Source: Colias croceus (lineage: Eukaryota > Arthropoda > Insecta > Lepidoptera > Pieridae). Taken from it: a stretch of 64,000 bases of DNA. The notes beneath the pieces are model-generated. The model was given only the letters and a program-made list of their open reading frames with translations. It did not search any database and was not told the origin of the DNA. This document shows, one piece after another, positions 21,359 to 32,089 of the stretch. Position 1 is the stretch's first letter. Each line of letters opens with the position of its first letter. Made by a program: the position numbers and the translations under genes. Location: assembly GCF_905220415.1 (NCBI RefSeq), contig NC_059553.1, positions 6,472,501-6,536,500 of the forward strand. The letters run 5' to 3'.

Positions 21359-23627
21359 CTATGAATGAATAGAAAGAAAACAGGGGTCCATACATACAGT
21401 TTTACTGCAACCAACACAGAACGTACGCACCTGTTTCTTGCACACCGTACACGCTCGCCGTTTGCGTTGGTGGTTCCCCATCGGGAACTCAGCCAATCGG
21501 TGAGAAACGTCGACGTGCACGTTCTGTGTTGGTGCAGGCGGAAGTGGTGAAGGACAGGAATGCTTTGAAAGGAGTGATTTTATAAGGGAGATTCGGAAAT
21601 TGCGATGACTTAAAGAAGAAGAGTGATGATGATGTATAATGTAAGAATTTAAAACGGACACGTTTAGCAATCGTCTGAAAAATTTTTTGTACCACACCCT
21701 GGTCCGTTTTCGCTCGACTGGGTACATTGACAGTAATTGATCCTTTTTGTCCATCCCACCCATAATGATATTGTAATCCAATATCAGGATGGGTTTGGTG
21801 GAGCTTTCAATTAGGCGCTGGCCGTTGCCATGGTATGTAGAGATCATAGACACCCTATTAGAATCTCTCCATACCATGACATCGACGTCCCCAGCGGTGA
21901 GACCAGCAATTTGACCTGGGCGCATAATTCGTTTGGTGAGACTGTGTAGAGCCTTCGGAACGTACTTACGATCGGTTCGCAGGGTTCCTACACAGTCAAA
22001 CCCCAAGGATTTAAGACGTCGAGCGAGGCTTGGGGAGTTGTAAAAGTTGTCCATCCACAATGTGTATCCTTTGTTTTCTAGGCCTTGGATCAGTCGCAAT
22101 ACAATTGATGGTGTTGAGGCCTCCAATGGATCTTCTGTATGTTGTAGAGGGGCTTTTTTATGAGCGTGAACCTCAAACCGCCATAGGTAGCCGGTTTGAG
22201 ATTCACAAATCTCATAAGTTTTCACCCCTCTACGTGTAGCTTTATTGGGAATAAGTTGGCTCATTTCGAGCCAACCTTTCCACATTAAAAGACTCTCGTC
22301 TAGTGCAATATTTTGAGCCGGTGTATAGAGCTCTTGGAATTTTTTGTTCAAATGTGACAGTATTGGCCGTATTTTAAATAGTTTGGCTTCGGAGTAGTCC
22401 AGTTCTACCGCACACATGTCGTCGTTATCGCTAAAATGGAGACATTTGCTTAATATTAAAAAACGACCGATAGACATGTGTGCGCTAAAACCGGGAGTAT
22501 AAAATATGTCAGGGGTGGAAGACCAGTACTCCTCTATGCGGGTCTTAATAATAACCCCCATAGCCAAAATTATCCCAAAATATGCGTATAACTCATTGGG
22601 ATCGGTGTCCTTCCACCGAGAGATACGGCTTCTGGGACACATGAGGTTGTTATTAATCATCTGGTCTGCCACCTGCTGAGCATATTTATTCGTCTCCGAG
22701 GCAATGTGCTCCATAATTTGAAGATCCCATACGTCAATAAAAATGTCATACGGGTCGTCATGAGAAGTTGTCGGACCAACATTATTTTCGGAAAACGTTT
22801 CCCGTCTCAATGTAGGGGGCATTGGAAAATTCGGAAACTCTTTCCAATCAAAATCATACCAGCGCCAAGGCTGTTTCGTCGCCGTAAGGGGTACACCAGG
22901 CACTGGGTCAGCGACAGACACTGGCTCAGCGATAGGCACTGGGTCATCAGTGGGTGCATACTCTTCGGCAGCATCCTCATCCTGGTCCAAGGGTGTCACC
23001 ATGGTGCTCTGAAGCACTCTTGGAATACCACGAAACACGACTGTCTCTTCGTCGTCATCGCTCTCGTCGGAGTCTTCTTCGCTTCCTGTAATAAATGGTT
23101 AAAAACCTGGTAAAAACCAGTAGTTTGGCTACGACCCTAAACCATTATACTACCATATTAGCGGGTTCTTACCGTAGTTGATTAGGTATGAAATATTTCC
23201 ATTTCGCAGGTACCGTGGGCGAGGAGGTAATTGCTGCATATGCTGTATCGGAGAGTCGGGTGGTAGCGTGTTTTGATCAGACTCCCATCCCTCGCATTCA
23301 ACAAAGCTAAAATAAAAGCAGTGTGGTAGTATTGATATTTTTAGAGATAAATAAGATTATGAAATGTGAATGTAAATAAATAAATAAATAAAATAAGAAT
23401 AAGTTGTAAGATACTTACATTGCCGGCGAAGGCACCGAACATGACAACGATGATAGTGGTACAACCGATGGCGATGGTGGTAGTGGTGCAACTAATGGTG
23501 ACTGTGGTGGTGAAATCGACGGTGATGGTAGTGGTTTCACCGATGGTGTTGGTGATTGTCTACTATTTGATCTAGATGAAGATTTTAAAACAGAAGTTAA
23601 CACTTGCTGATATAGTATTACAACCAT
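21359..23627 (-). CDS. piggyBac-type transposase, three exons, intact
   Basis: Exons on the minus strand: 23627-23419, 23306-23173 and 23085-21359, with GT/AG borders and phases that close to 689 codons plus stop. The catalytic triad is present at about D377 (IALDESLLMWKG), D460 (LWMDNFYNS) and D560 (MGGMDKKDQ); spacings of 83 and 100 residues match the known piggyBac triad. The C-terminus has a Cys-rich zinc-binding tail (CTVCKKQVRTFCVGC...CMDPCF). The N-terminus is extended: a Ser/Pro-rich exon 1, then an acidic run (GSEEDSDESDDDEE). piggyBac nucleases cut and paste at TTAA. I could not find clear TTAA-flanked terminal repeats around it, and sequence just past the stop looks like LINE-derived DNA. 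It may be a recently active copy with unrecognised ends, or a domesticated gene. Start ATG 23625-23627 is a best guess. Confidence 0.82.
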
Positions 23628-23943
23628 ACCACAACCATAAAACTATAATAATATCGACAAGATACTAAAGTAGAACCGTATAATGCTGTAACATTGCCTT
23701 TATAGCTCAACATTGCCTAAATTCACAAAAGGTAAATTATTCCCGCTGCGAAATGTTTTTTATTGTCTATGGTATTACTAAAAACATCTAAAGGCAATCT
23801 ATATCATACGTCACTCCAAATTTTAGTTAACAAACTGTCATTAGTTAACAAACTGTCAGAGTCAGTACTCAGTGCAGATACTCGCTAGACAGTACTCCGA
23901 TTATTCGCAGGAGATGCTGAATGTGGCGGTAGATTTAGATTAA

Positions 23944-25388
23944 GTCACATGTAAGAAAATATCTTCATACGAGGCGGAGAAACAATTCGGTATTCCTAGG
24001 CGTACTATTCTTAAAAAATGTAAGAATCTTCATGTAAAATCTGTGGGCCATCCTACAAAATTATCTGCAGAAGAAGAAAAGCATATAGCTGAGGTTGTTA
24101 ATTTATCAGCAGAGTTCGGTTGTCCATTGAGTATGATTGACTTGCGTATTGTTCTGCACGATTATTTAGAAAAAAATGACCAATTGCAAGTTTTTAATGG
24201 AAAAATGCCCGGCGAACTATGGGTACGTTCTTTTATGGCGCGTCATAATTTTACTAAGCGTGCTACACAAAATATTTTAAGATGTCGCGCTGAAAAGTCT
24301 GTTTCAGAAATGCTCGAATTTTACAAAAATCTAGAGAATTCTCTTCTAAACATTCCTCCCCAGAACATACTAAATTTTGATGAAACAAATCTTAGTGACG
24401 ACCCAGGTACGAAAGCCATCTTTAAAAGAGAAACTAAGCATCCGGAGCGCGTAGTAAATTCAACCAAAACTTCAGTGTCAATAATGTTTGCTGGTACAGC
24501 AACTGGTCAGTGTTTACCTCCATACGTAGTATATAAATCCGATCATTTATGGGCACGTTGGTGTCGAGATGGGCCCCAAACGCCCGATACAACAGAACCA
24601 AGTCTGGATGGTTTGACATGAACGTGTTTGATGATTGGTTTGAATCTATTGTTTTACCCTGGGCCAATGATTTAAATAGGACAAAACTTGTAATTGGTGA
24701 TAATTTGTCGTCACATCTCAGTGTTAGAACAATAAAATTATGTCTGGAAAATGATATCAAATTTGTGTTTTTACTGAAAAATGCCACACATCTAACAGAG
24801 CCTCTGGACTTGGCTTTTTTTAGACCACTGAAGAGGGAATGGCGGAAAATTTTACTACAATATAAACTTTCAAACCCTAGTGTTTCTTCAATCAACAAAT
24901 GCCATTTTCCTCAACTTTTAAAGGAATTATTGGAGAAAATAGAGTTGAATAACAATGAAAACTTGAAAAGTGGATTTCTGGCAGCTGGCATTTATCCGCT
25001 TAATCCATCTAAAGTTAACGACAAAATATCAAATACCACGGAGAAGAAAGAAGAAAAATTTGATACAGCTCTTTTAGACTTTTTACAGACCAGTCGACAA
25101 TACAAACCGTTAAAAAGTGGTAAAAATCAAAAATATCAAATTACTCCAGGAAAGTCATTATCAACAGAAGATGACGAAAAAATATCCATCAAAAAGGTGA
25201 AACCTACAAAAGTAAAAGCAAAGAATGTTGCAAATTCGGAAATTAACCACAATAACATATTAGCAGCACCACTCAGTGAAATTGATTCTATTACACAAAT
25301 TTCAGAAAACAACTCCAAAATGAAAAAGTCAAAGGTCTTTTGTCAGATATCAAATTTAGAACACTCAATACCCCATTTAGGTGCTTAG
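23944..25388 (+). pseudogene. pogo/Tigger-like (Tc1-mariner superfamily) transposase, frameshifted
   Basis: The reading frame opens at about 23944 after a stop and enters a pipsqueak-type helix-turn-helix remnant (SSYEAEKQFGIPRRTILKKC), then a CENP-B-like second DNA-binding region (about 24043-24290). The DDE nuclease follows, with NFDETNLSDDPG carrying the first catalytic Asp and VIGDNLSSHLS the second. Around 24545-24600 the frame shifts: the upstream frame ends at a stop near 24621, while the homologous sequence continues one frame over from about 24549 to 25388. The C-terminus is Lys/Ser-rich. One frameshift and a missing N-terminal start mark it as inactive. Its closest family is the pogo group, related to jerky and tigger genes. 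Confidence 0.78.
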
Positions 25389-26214
25389 AAAACACACCTC
25401 TACAGCTTACTCATATAAATACTGACTTGTTTCATACTTCAACGCTAAATTAACCTTCAGACACAAAATCTTTGATAGATGAGAATAGTGAGTGTAACTT
25501 ACTAAATAAAATTGTTACTCTTGTAAACGTTCATGGTACTTTAAGTAGCACTGATGAAGAAAATAATATAAATAGGGGTAATATAGTTAAGCCTCAAAAG
25601 AAGAAGAAATTATTATTATTTCTTAACGATTAAAGATTTATCGAAGAAAACGTCAAAATCCGTGCAAAGTTGCAGCATTTTACGGAACTACTTACGGCCA
25701 CATGCGCATCCTTTTTGGATGCATGGCAGTCTCGAGACCCTGGTCTACCGGCAACTCGCCAATGTCGCGGATCACAAGTCTTAAATTCAATACGAGTCAA
25801 TGATAATAACAATATTTAATTTATCAACAGAGAAAAATAAAAATAAGAATGTTGAAAAAATAAATCTTAATATGATTTTGCCAGTCAGTTCAATTCACGG
25901 CGTAAACTGTCTGGAAATAAGAGGCCCTGATCACCTAATAGTTTGTTACATTATAAGTTGCATCTATATTGAAATTTGAATGTAAATTGGATTACTATTC
26001 ATTTCCCATGTGCGATTATTTTAAAGCTTTAGACTTAAACTTAATATATAACAATTGAATTAGAAACAAATGGATGGTTAAGTAAACTTATGCTTGGTAT
26101 AATTAAGTTTACATTGCCTATTTTATATGTACTAAATTTTTAAAGTCACTCCGCTATTTTATACATAAAACATCCATTTGTTTCCAAGTCTCAAATTTGC
26201 AACAAAATTAAACA
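25389..26214. other. Spacer between pogo relic and BDP1
   Basis: AT-rich. It holds the inverted repeat partner at 25876-25925 and the probable BDP1 3' UTR (minus strand). A short Lys-rich continuation of the pogo frame may run to 25640. Nothing else seen. Confidence 0.45.
25876..25925 (-). repeat. 50-bp inverted repeat, right partner (left at 18.4 kb)
   Basis: Inverse complement of 18411-18459; it lies about 490 bp beyond the pogo-like stop codon, where a right terminal repeat of that transposon would be expected. Confidence 0.6.
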
Positions 26215-29200
26215 TTAAAGCTGTGTAATGGAAAAGGAACTATTTCGCGACCGTTTCGAGGTATCCGAACACTTGGCACTTGGTGTACTAGTTCGACTAT
26301 CACCACTATTCGGAGACATTAGAGGCGAGGAACTATTCGACACTGTACTTTTTGGAGTTCCTTTCTTCATATATCCAACTACGGAATTCAACAACACTGT
26401 AGGTAAAGCCACTTGAGTTAATTTCCCTGGTTCATGTGCTATGTACGTTTGGAGCATCTTTTTTCCGGGGGATTTTGGATTGTTCACTGTCAGAACTATG
26501 AGCGATCCCGTTTCGATGTTTGCCGGAATGTTGTTTAGAGAAGTAACTACTTCAGGTGTTTTGTTGATATTTGGAGTCTTAGAAGTTGTTGCGTTTGCAG
26601 GACTTGGAGTGTCTTTAGTTTTCTGTCTCTTATTTATCATTGCTAGAGTGGTGAGGGTTGGCGTGGGTGGCGTTGGAGTATTTGGTGGTATTGGTACTGG
26701 AGATTTTGGTATTGTCCGTTTCAATGGTTGTGTTTGTTTCGCTCGTTCTAGCAAATCGTCTGCTGTTGCAATCTCTGGTTTGTGCCGGATACTTTTAGAT
26801 TTTACAGACACTTCTAGTGCTTTTAAACCTCGACCTGGAATAGAGACAAAAATAAATTATTAAATGATAAATAAATGCTTAGCATTAAAATTTATGAAAA
26901 TAAATTCAAAATTTGTATAAAGTAATGTCGTATTCGTAAAAGTCATGTTATGCTATGATAATGAAATGAAAACATTATAAAAAAGTTATTTCCTTTTACC
27001 AAAAGAAGCTTAATCAAAAATGAAAACTTCATAAAATTTAATTAATTATTAAAATGAACTCACTTCTTCTATGTCCAATCTCCCTAGCCGCTCGTAACCG
27101 ATCCTTTTCTTCTTTCTTCTGTCGCATAAACTTGTCCTTCTCTTCTTGCGCTTTACGCTTTTCTGCTTCTCTTTCGTTTGTGAATTCGTCTTTGAGTGAA
27201 ATAGCGTCCCACTCTATTCTTGATCGTAGCGCTTTATCAACTTGTGCACCATTGAACTTCTCTTCTTTTTTGAACTGAAATAAAACATTTACATAATTGG
27301 TTTTAGAAGTTGATGATGTTGCAATAATAAAATTATTTCATTGTAATAAAATTTCTTCGATGTCGAAATGTAATGCGATACAGAACCATAATATGGCAAG
27401 AGAGCGTGCTAGCGGGTATACGCCTTATTTGCGTAGGGAACGGCAACATAGTGCACTTCGCATTACTTATATACGCTTGAGTTCGCGTATCGTGCGATCC
27501 GCCAACAAAGCATGCACTCGCTTTATTTGAGTAAAGTCTTCGTAGTCAAATGCGAGCGGTCCGGCAACACAGCACACTAGTACTACCTACAGACATCAAC
27601 CATCCGGCAACGCAGCACACTCAACTACAACTTTAGCTTACGCCGCGTCCGGTCCGGCAACACAGCACTCACCTTCACTTTCAGCTCGCGTCTCGTCCGA
27701 TCCGGGAACAGAGGCGCCATCAGCGTGAAGTCGGTACCAATAGCAGCAAGTGCTCTATAGAACCGCACGGTTTCAGGGGCACTCCAGTCAGCGGAGCGGG
27801 CGCTGCGCTTGTACTGACCACGACCAGCTAGCCACGCACCCTCGCGTACTATGGAAGACACTTTCTGGGTTCGCGTTTGTTTTATCACCTGGGAATATAA
27901 AAAGGTCAATTTATTTTTCATCATTTATTTTCATCAATGTATTTCATAAAACATTCTTTTTTATTTCATTTCTTTCATTAATTCATTCATTGCAATGCGG
28001 ACGGTTTTTTAACATCTAAATGTTGCAATATGTATATCAATGAAATTGCGTGTCTATGAGAAATGTTACTTTGTTACGAGTCCATTACTAGATTTTAATT
28101 TCATTTAAATTAAAAAAAAAAATTATGTGACTAATTAGCCACGTTTCGATTCCCGGAGTGCTAATAATCTAACTACGCCTTTTTTTATTATAATATCACT
28201 TCGTATTACTGACTAAACTAGACTCATCAAGAACTATTTCTCCATTTGGCCCCAGTTTAATTTGTGGAACAGGCGCCGCATCGCTTTCTGTCGGATCATC
28301 TGCGTCTTCTTCTTTCATCTCTTTTTTCTGCTTCTCCAAGTCTTTTACACTCTCTTCTTTAGCTTTTAGTTCATCTTGATCAGGCCTAGAAATTCATATT
28401 AAAATTAATAACTAGGGCTCCTCAATATAATAGTTACAAAGACAAAATTTAATTTTAAATTAATAACTAAACTAAATTCTTTCACCAGTGTTTTAAAGGC
28501 TAGTTCTTTATTCGCTATTTAGTCAAACTGAACAAGGCACAATTATAGACCATTTATTAAGTAGGGTTTGTATTGGAAAGCAAATAATATACAAGGAACA
28601 ACAAAAAAATAGAAGAAGTATACTTACACAATAGGATTTGTCGTAGGATTGTAGAATATGAGATCATACATAGTCAGGGCTTCACGTTTTACGGCCTCCC
28701 GTCGTCGTCTCATCGCCATTAAACGCCTGCTAGCTTCCATTCGTCGAGTCCTTAGTGTAACAGTAAAAAAATATGCAATTTCTGTATTAAAATTATTTTG
28801 TTTAAGTTTGCAAATAGACTTGGGGTATTTCAGAGAAAAATAAAAAAGGATAACTTGGTATTGAATTTGAAGTTTAGGATAATTTTCATAAGCATCATAG
28901 TAAAAAAGTAAGTTATTTGCAGTTTACGCGTGCCATAGTTTTTTCAATTATTTTTTAATGATAATCACTACATAGTATAAAACAAAGTCACTTTCTCTGT
29001 CCCTATGTTCCTTTGTATGCTTAAATCTTTAAAACTACGCAACAGATTTGATGCGGTTTTTTTTAATAGATAGAGTGATTCAAGAGGAAGGTTTTAGTAT
29101 ATAATTTATTAGGTTTTAGACAAAGTGGGCGAAGCCGCGGGCGGTAAGCTTGTATGCAATAAATATAACATACTTCTGTATTTTTTCTTTGAGTGGAGAT

Positions 29201-31353
29201 GCTGGTGTTGGTTGTGTTGTTGCTTGACTTATATTTGAACACACTGAATCATTCCTTATCCGACTCACTTCCCTGCAAATATTACATTTACAATAAAAAT
29301 CAATCAGGCTATTTATTCATTATTACATTAGTAATTATTTACTTAAGTAATTGGCAATAGTTAAGTGCATGTTTTTCTTATCTTTCTTGAGAGCTTTAAC
29401 AACATGTGAGTACAGAAAATAATGGAAATGATGTTAAGTGGTAGATAAAGGAAAGATAATTTCTCAAATTAAAGTTTATATATTGATAGTGTGAAAATAT
29501 ATATGTAATTATTTTATACAAAAAGCAAAATAAATATAAAATTTTCATGCAGTAATTTAAAAATTTCTAGTTCTGTGTATTATTTTTATGTATTTCATGA
29601 TATTTCAAAATCACTACATAGTATGTATAAAACAAAGTATGAGAAATCTGAATTTTTGATCTGCATCTACTAGTTATTTTTAAACATTTGATATCAAATT
29701 TTTAAATTTGGGGCATATCTTACCTATTTAACAGTCCCTGCAGAGTGAGGTGTGGTGTGTGAGAGTCATGTCTCTGTCTTGCAGGGGCTGGCGTAGTGGT
29801 ACCACTACTTAGGAGACTGCGGCGACTCTCATCTTCTGATTCACTTGCACTACCCTAATGATATAGAGAAGTTTTAGCAATTTAGAATATTATGTTTTGA
29901 ATAGAGCAACTAAAAAGTTGTTAAAATGTTCTCTGTACAAACTGCTATCAGAACTTAAAACTAAAATAAACATGTATACTTGAATAAATAAAAGTTAAGG
30001 TTTTCAGACAGAAATACATTTGAATGGTTAGTGCAATGTCAAATAATATGAAAAAAAAACATTATACTTTCAATCATATTTCTTTTGCACTATTTATAAC
30101 TGAAACAAATTCAATTTTTTATTAATTTTATTTAATTATTACCTGTATACTATTTCTTCTCGGTCCCAAGCGTGGTACAGGACGGAGTTTTGGCCGCACT
30201 TTACTGGGAGATGGTAATGGGACAATCGGATCAAACAAGACTTCTGCATTTTCAGAGATGATTTCACTTTTTAATTTTTCTAGCGGTTTTGGTGCACTAC
30301 GAGCAGGCTGTAATGGTACAATCCCATCCATTGCGTCTTCAGTAATACTTTCTGGTACACTTGGTACATTATAATCTGTAATTTAGAATTTATATTTAAA
30401 AATAATTATAATTTATATTGAAAAATTGCTAAATTGCAAATGCTTTATAAATTTATATTTATAAAGCATTTGAATGCCATAAAACCACCAATAAAATCAG
30501 CCAATCGTGACCCCGTGAGTTGGTCAGGCGTCCGCCCCGGAATGGCGCGAAAGGATACGGGTTTGAGTCCCGCCTCTAAAAATTGTTGAAATTTGTAAAT
30601 AAGAACAGAAATAGTTAATATTAATCGCATAATTTTTTAATATTCATAAAAAAGAGAATTTAAATCATCAAGCATTGCATTTTAATTTTATAACTAAAAC
30701 TTCTGTTTCTTCAATTAGGTACTATTGAAACAATTGAAATTCATATCTATTCAGTTGTCTGCAGATCATTATTTAAATAGGAACTTACCATCTGTGTTTG
30801 CTTTGCTTCTAACATTGTTTTGTTCTATTTTACTTATAGAATTACTTGCAACTCTCAATTCTGTATTTTCTGTAAGTTCATGACGTGTAGGAGTGGCTTG
30901 ATGAAGAGGAGTTTTGTCTTTTGAAGTATCTATGCCTTTTGGAGGATTCTGAAGAGTTAATCTATTTGGTGAAGTGAAGGGTCTCTTTGGACTGTTGCGA
31001 ATTATAGGTGAAGCGAAAGCCCTTTTCGGACTATTCCTTATGATTGGAGAGGCGAAAACATTACGTGTAGTGGATGGTGATGGAGTAACTGGTCGCGTCT
31101 CTTTCTCTTTTGTAGCTACGTTTTCGGAAGGTACGGTTTTTGGACTTGAATTATTATCATTGCCCGAGGCTAGGGTAGGTTCGACACTTTCAGAGAGCGG
31201 AATATTTTTATTGTCATCATGATCACTAGTTAGAGGAACGGATTTTTTTGGACTCTCAGTTTTAGTATGTTTATTATTTTCGGAAGTGGCTGCGTTTTTT
31301 CTTCTTGGTGGTAGTGCTGTAACAGCTTTAATTCTTGCTCTTCTTGTTGACAT
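26215..31353 (-). CDS. Bdp1: Transcription factor TFIIIB component B'' (BDP1), nine exons
   Basis: Exons on the minus strand: 31353-30789, 30375-30143, 29854-29724, 29272-29174, 28750-28628, 28385-28214, 27888-27673, 27274-27064 and 26834-26215. They close to 789 codons plus stop. BDP1 joins TBP and BRF1 to form TFIIIB, which places RNA polymerase III on tRNA, 5S and U6 promoters. The N-terminus (MSTRRARIKA) has repeated phospho-site-like SPIIRNSPKR blocks. The conserved core is IVLDESSL|VIKQTRTQK, then a SANT domain from about residue 475 (DWSAPETVRFYRALAAIGTDF, LFPDRTRRELKVK) running into FKKEEK, which docks on DNA and BRF1-TBP. A charged helical region (EREAEKRKAQEEKDK) and a Pro/Thr-rich tail follow. 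The exon 6 donor (TTA|GTCAGT) is weak but gives the conserved join. Intron 7 carries a repeat array derived from exon 7. Confidence 0.93.
27415..27720 (-). repeat. Degenerate tandem array of the BDP1 exon 7 end and splice site
   Basis: On the minus strand, the last ~48 bp of exon 7 plus donor are followed in the intron by at least four diverged copies around the core TGTTGCCGGACC (near 27655, 27605, 27565, 27495 and 27445). The first intronic copy still encodes VLPDRTRRKLKL, matching LFPDRTRRELKVK of the exon, then stops. Unit length is about 45-60 bp. The array is too degenerate for simple slippage today. Confidence 0.6.
28980..29155 (+). mobile_element. RTE-like LINE 3' fragment in BDP1 intron
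   Basis: The stretch from TTTCTCTGTCCCTATG through AAAACTACGCAACAGATTTG to GGGCGAAGCCGCGGGCGG follows the standard layout of RTE-type 3' ends. A partial relative is at about 29615-29660. No coding sequence. Confidence 0.45.
30443..30600 (+). mobile_element. tRNA-derived SINE in BDP1 intron 1
   Basis: The A-box-like GTGAGTTGGTCAGGCGTCC and B-box-like GGGTTTGAGTCCCGCC are spaced like a tRNA gene, with a CCCCG...stem remnant. The leading segment AATTTATATTTATAAAGCAT plus ATGCCATAAAACC also occurs at about 11165-11205, so that piece is shared by another copy. It is not an intact tRNA: no acceptor stem pairs. Confidence 0.55.
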
Positions 31354-31480
31354 TTTAATTCAAATACTAATATCAGAACCCTATTGTTAAAATATTTAAC
31401 AATAACTGTTCACACAACTTACTGGCCTATACCTATTTAATTATAAGGTGGTAACAAGCTACGTCGACGTTATTCAAGAA
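31354..31480 (-). promoter_or_regulatory. Bdp1: BDP1 upstream region, cut short by a DIRS element
   Basis: Only about 130 bp separate the BDP1 start codon from the first inverted-repeat sequence of the DIRS-type element. If the promoter is wholly proximal it must fit here, or lie within the retrotransposon. No TATA box is obvious. Confidence 0.35.
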
Positions 31481-31868
31481 TAATATAACGGTTTTACATT
31501 ACAATAAAACCGATATTATGTGCCGAAAAGGAAAACATACAGCATTGTTATGAAGAAGCAATGTATACTCAACCATAGATACGGAATGATTTCCATAGAC
31601 TACATACAAACTCTAGTTCCAATTTATTCCGCTAGAGGTCGTCGCTGTCACCAGCAAGGTGATGGGGGAACCAAATTCATTTTTCGAATCATAGTCTTCA
31701 CCAGGAAGGACTTCCTGCAATGCTGTATGTTTTCCTTTTCGGCACATAATATCGGTTTTATTGTAATGTAAAACCGTTATATTAATGTGCCTCTGGAAAA
31801 CATACAGCATTGTTATGAAGACGTGTTTGTTATCTGCTGGTGAAATAAAAAGACACAACGCTATGATG
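31481..31868. repeat. DIRS 3' terminal repeat and internal complementary region
   Basis: Contains a 63-bp perfect or near-perfect inverted pair (31481-31543 and 31722-31785, with AACGGTTTTACATTAC and complement), a copy of the 5' repeat (31519-31694) and a second short copy of its extreme end (31781-31823). At 31854-31868, ACACAACGCTATGAT repeats directly with 36240-36254. Such self-complementarity serves circle formation in DIRS replication. Confidence 0.6.
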
Positions 31869-32089
31869 AATATAAAATATACAAAATAAAAGTCATATAT
31901 AATATTCAAACAATTTATTATAGCATTTTTCATATTTCCTTACTTGTAATCATTAAATCATTTCACATAATTAATATGCACAATATTTTATGTTTAGACC
32001 AAATTAAAATAATATACTATTTTAAGTAGCCTTTAACTTTTAATCAATATTCAATCAATATAAAAATATTAACGTTAAAAATATATATT

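Noticed and set aside
26228..26863. Plus-strand frames opposite BDP1 last exon
   Set aside because: Antisense shadows of the Pro/Thr-rich coding exon.
30510..30590. Possible tRNA gene in BDP1 intron 1
   Set aside because: A- and B-box-like blocks are present but no acceptor or anticodon stem pairs; scored as a SINE.
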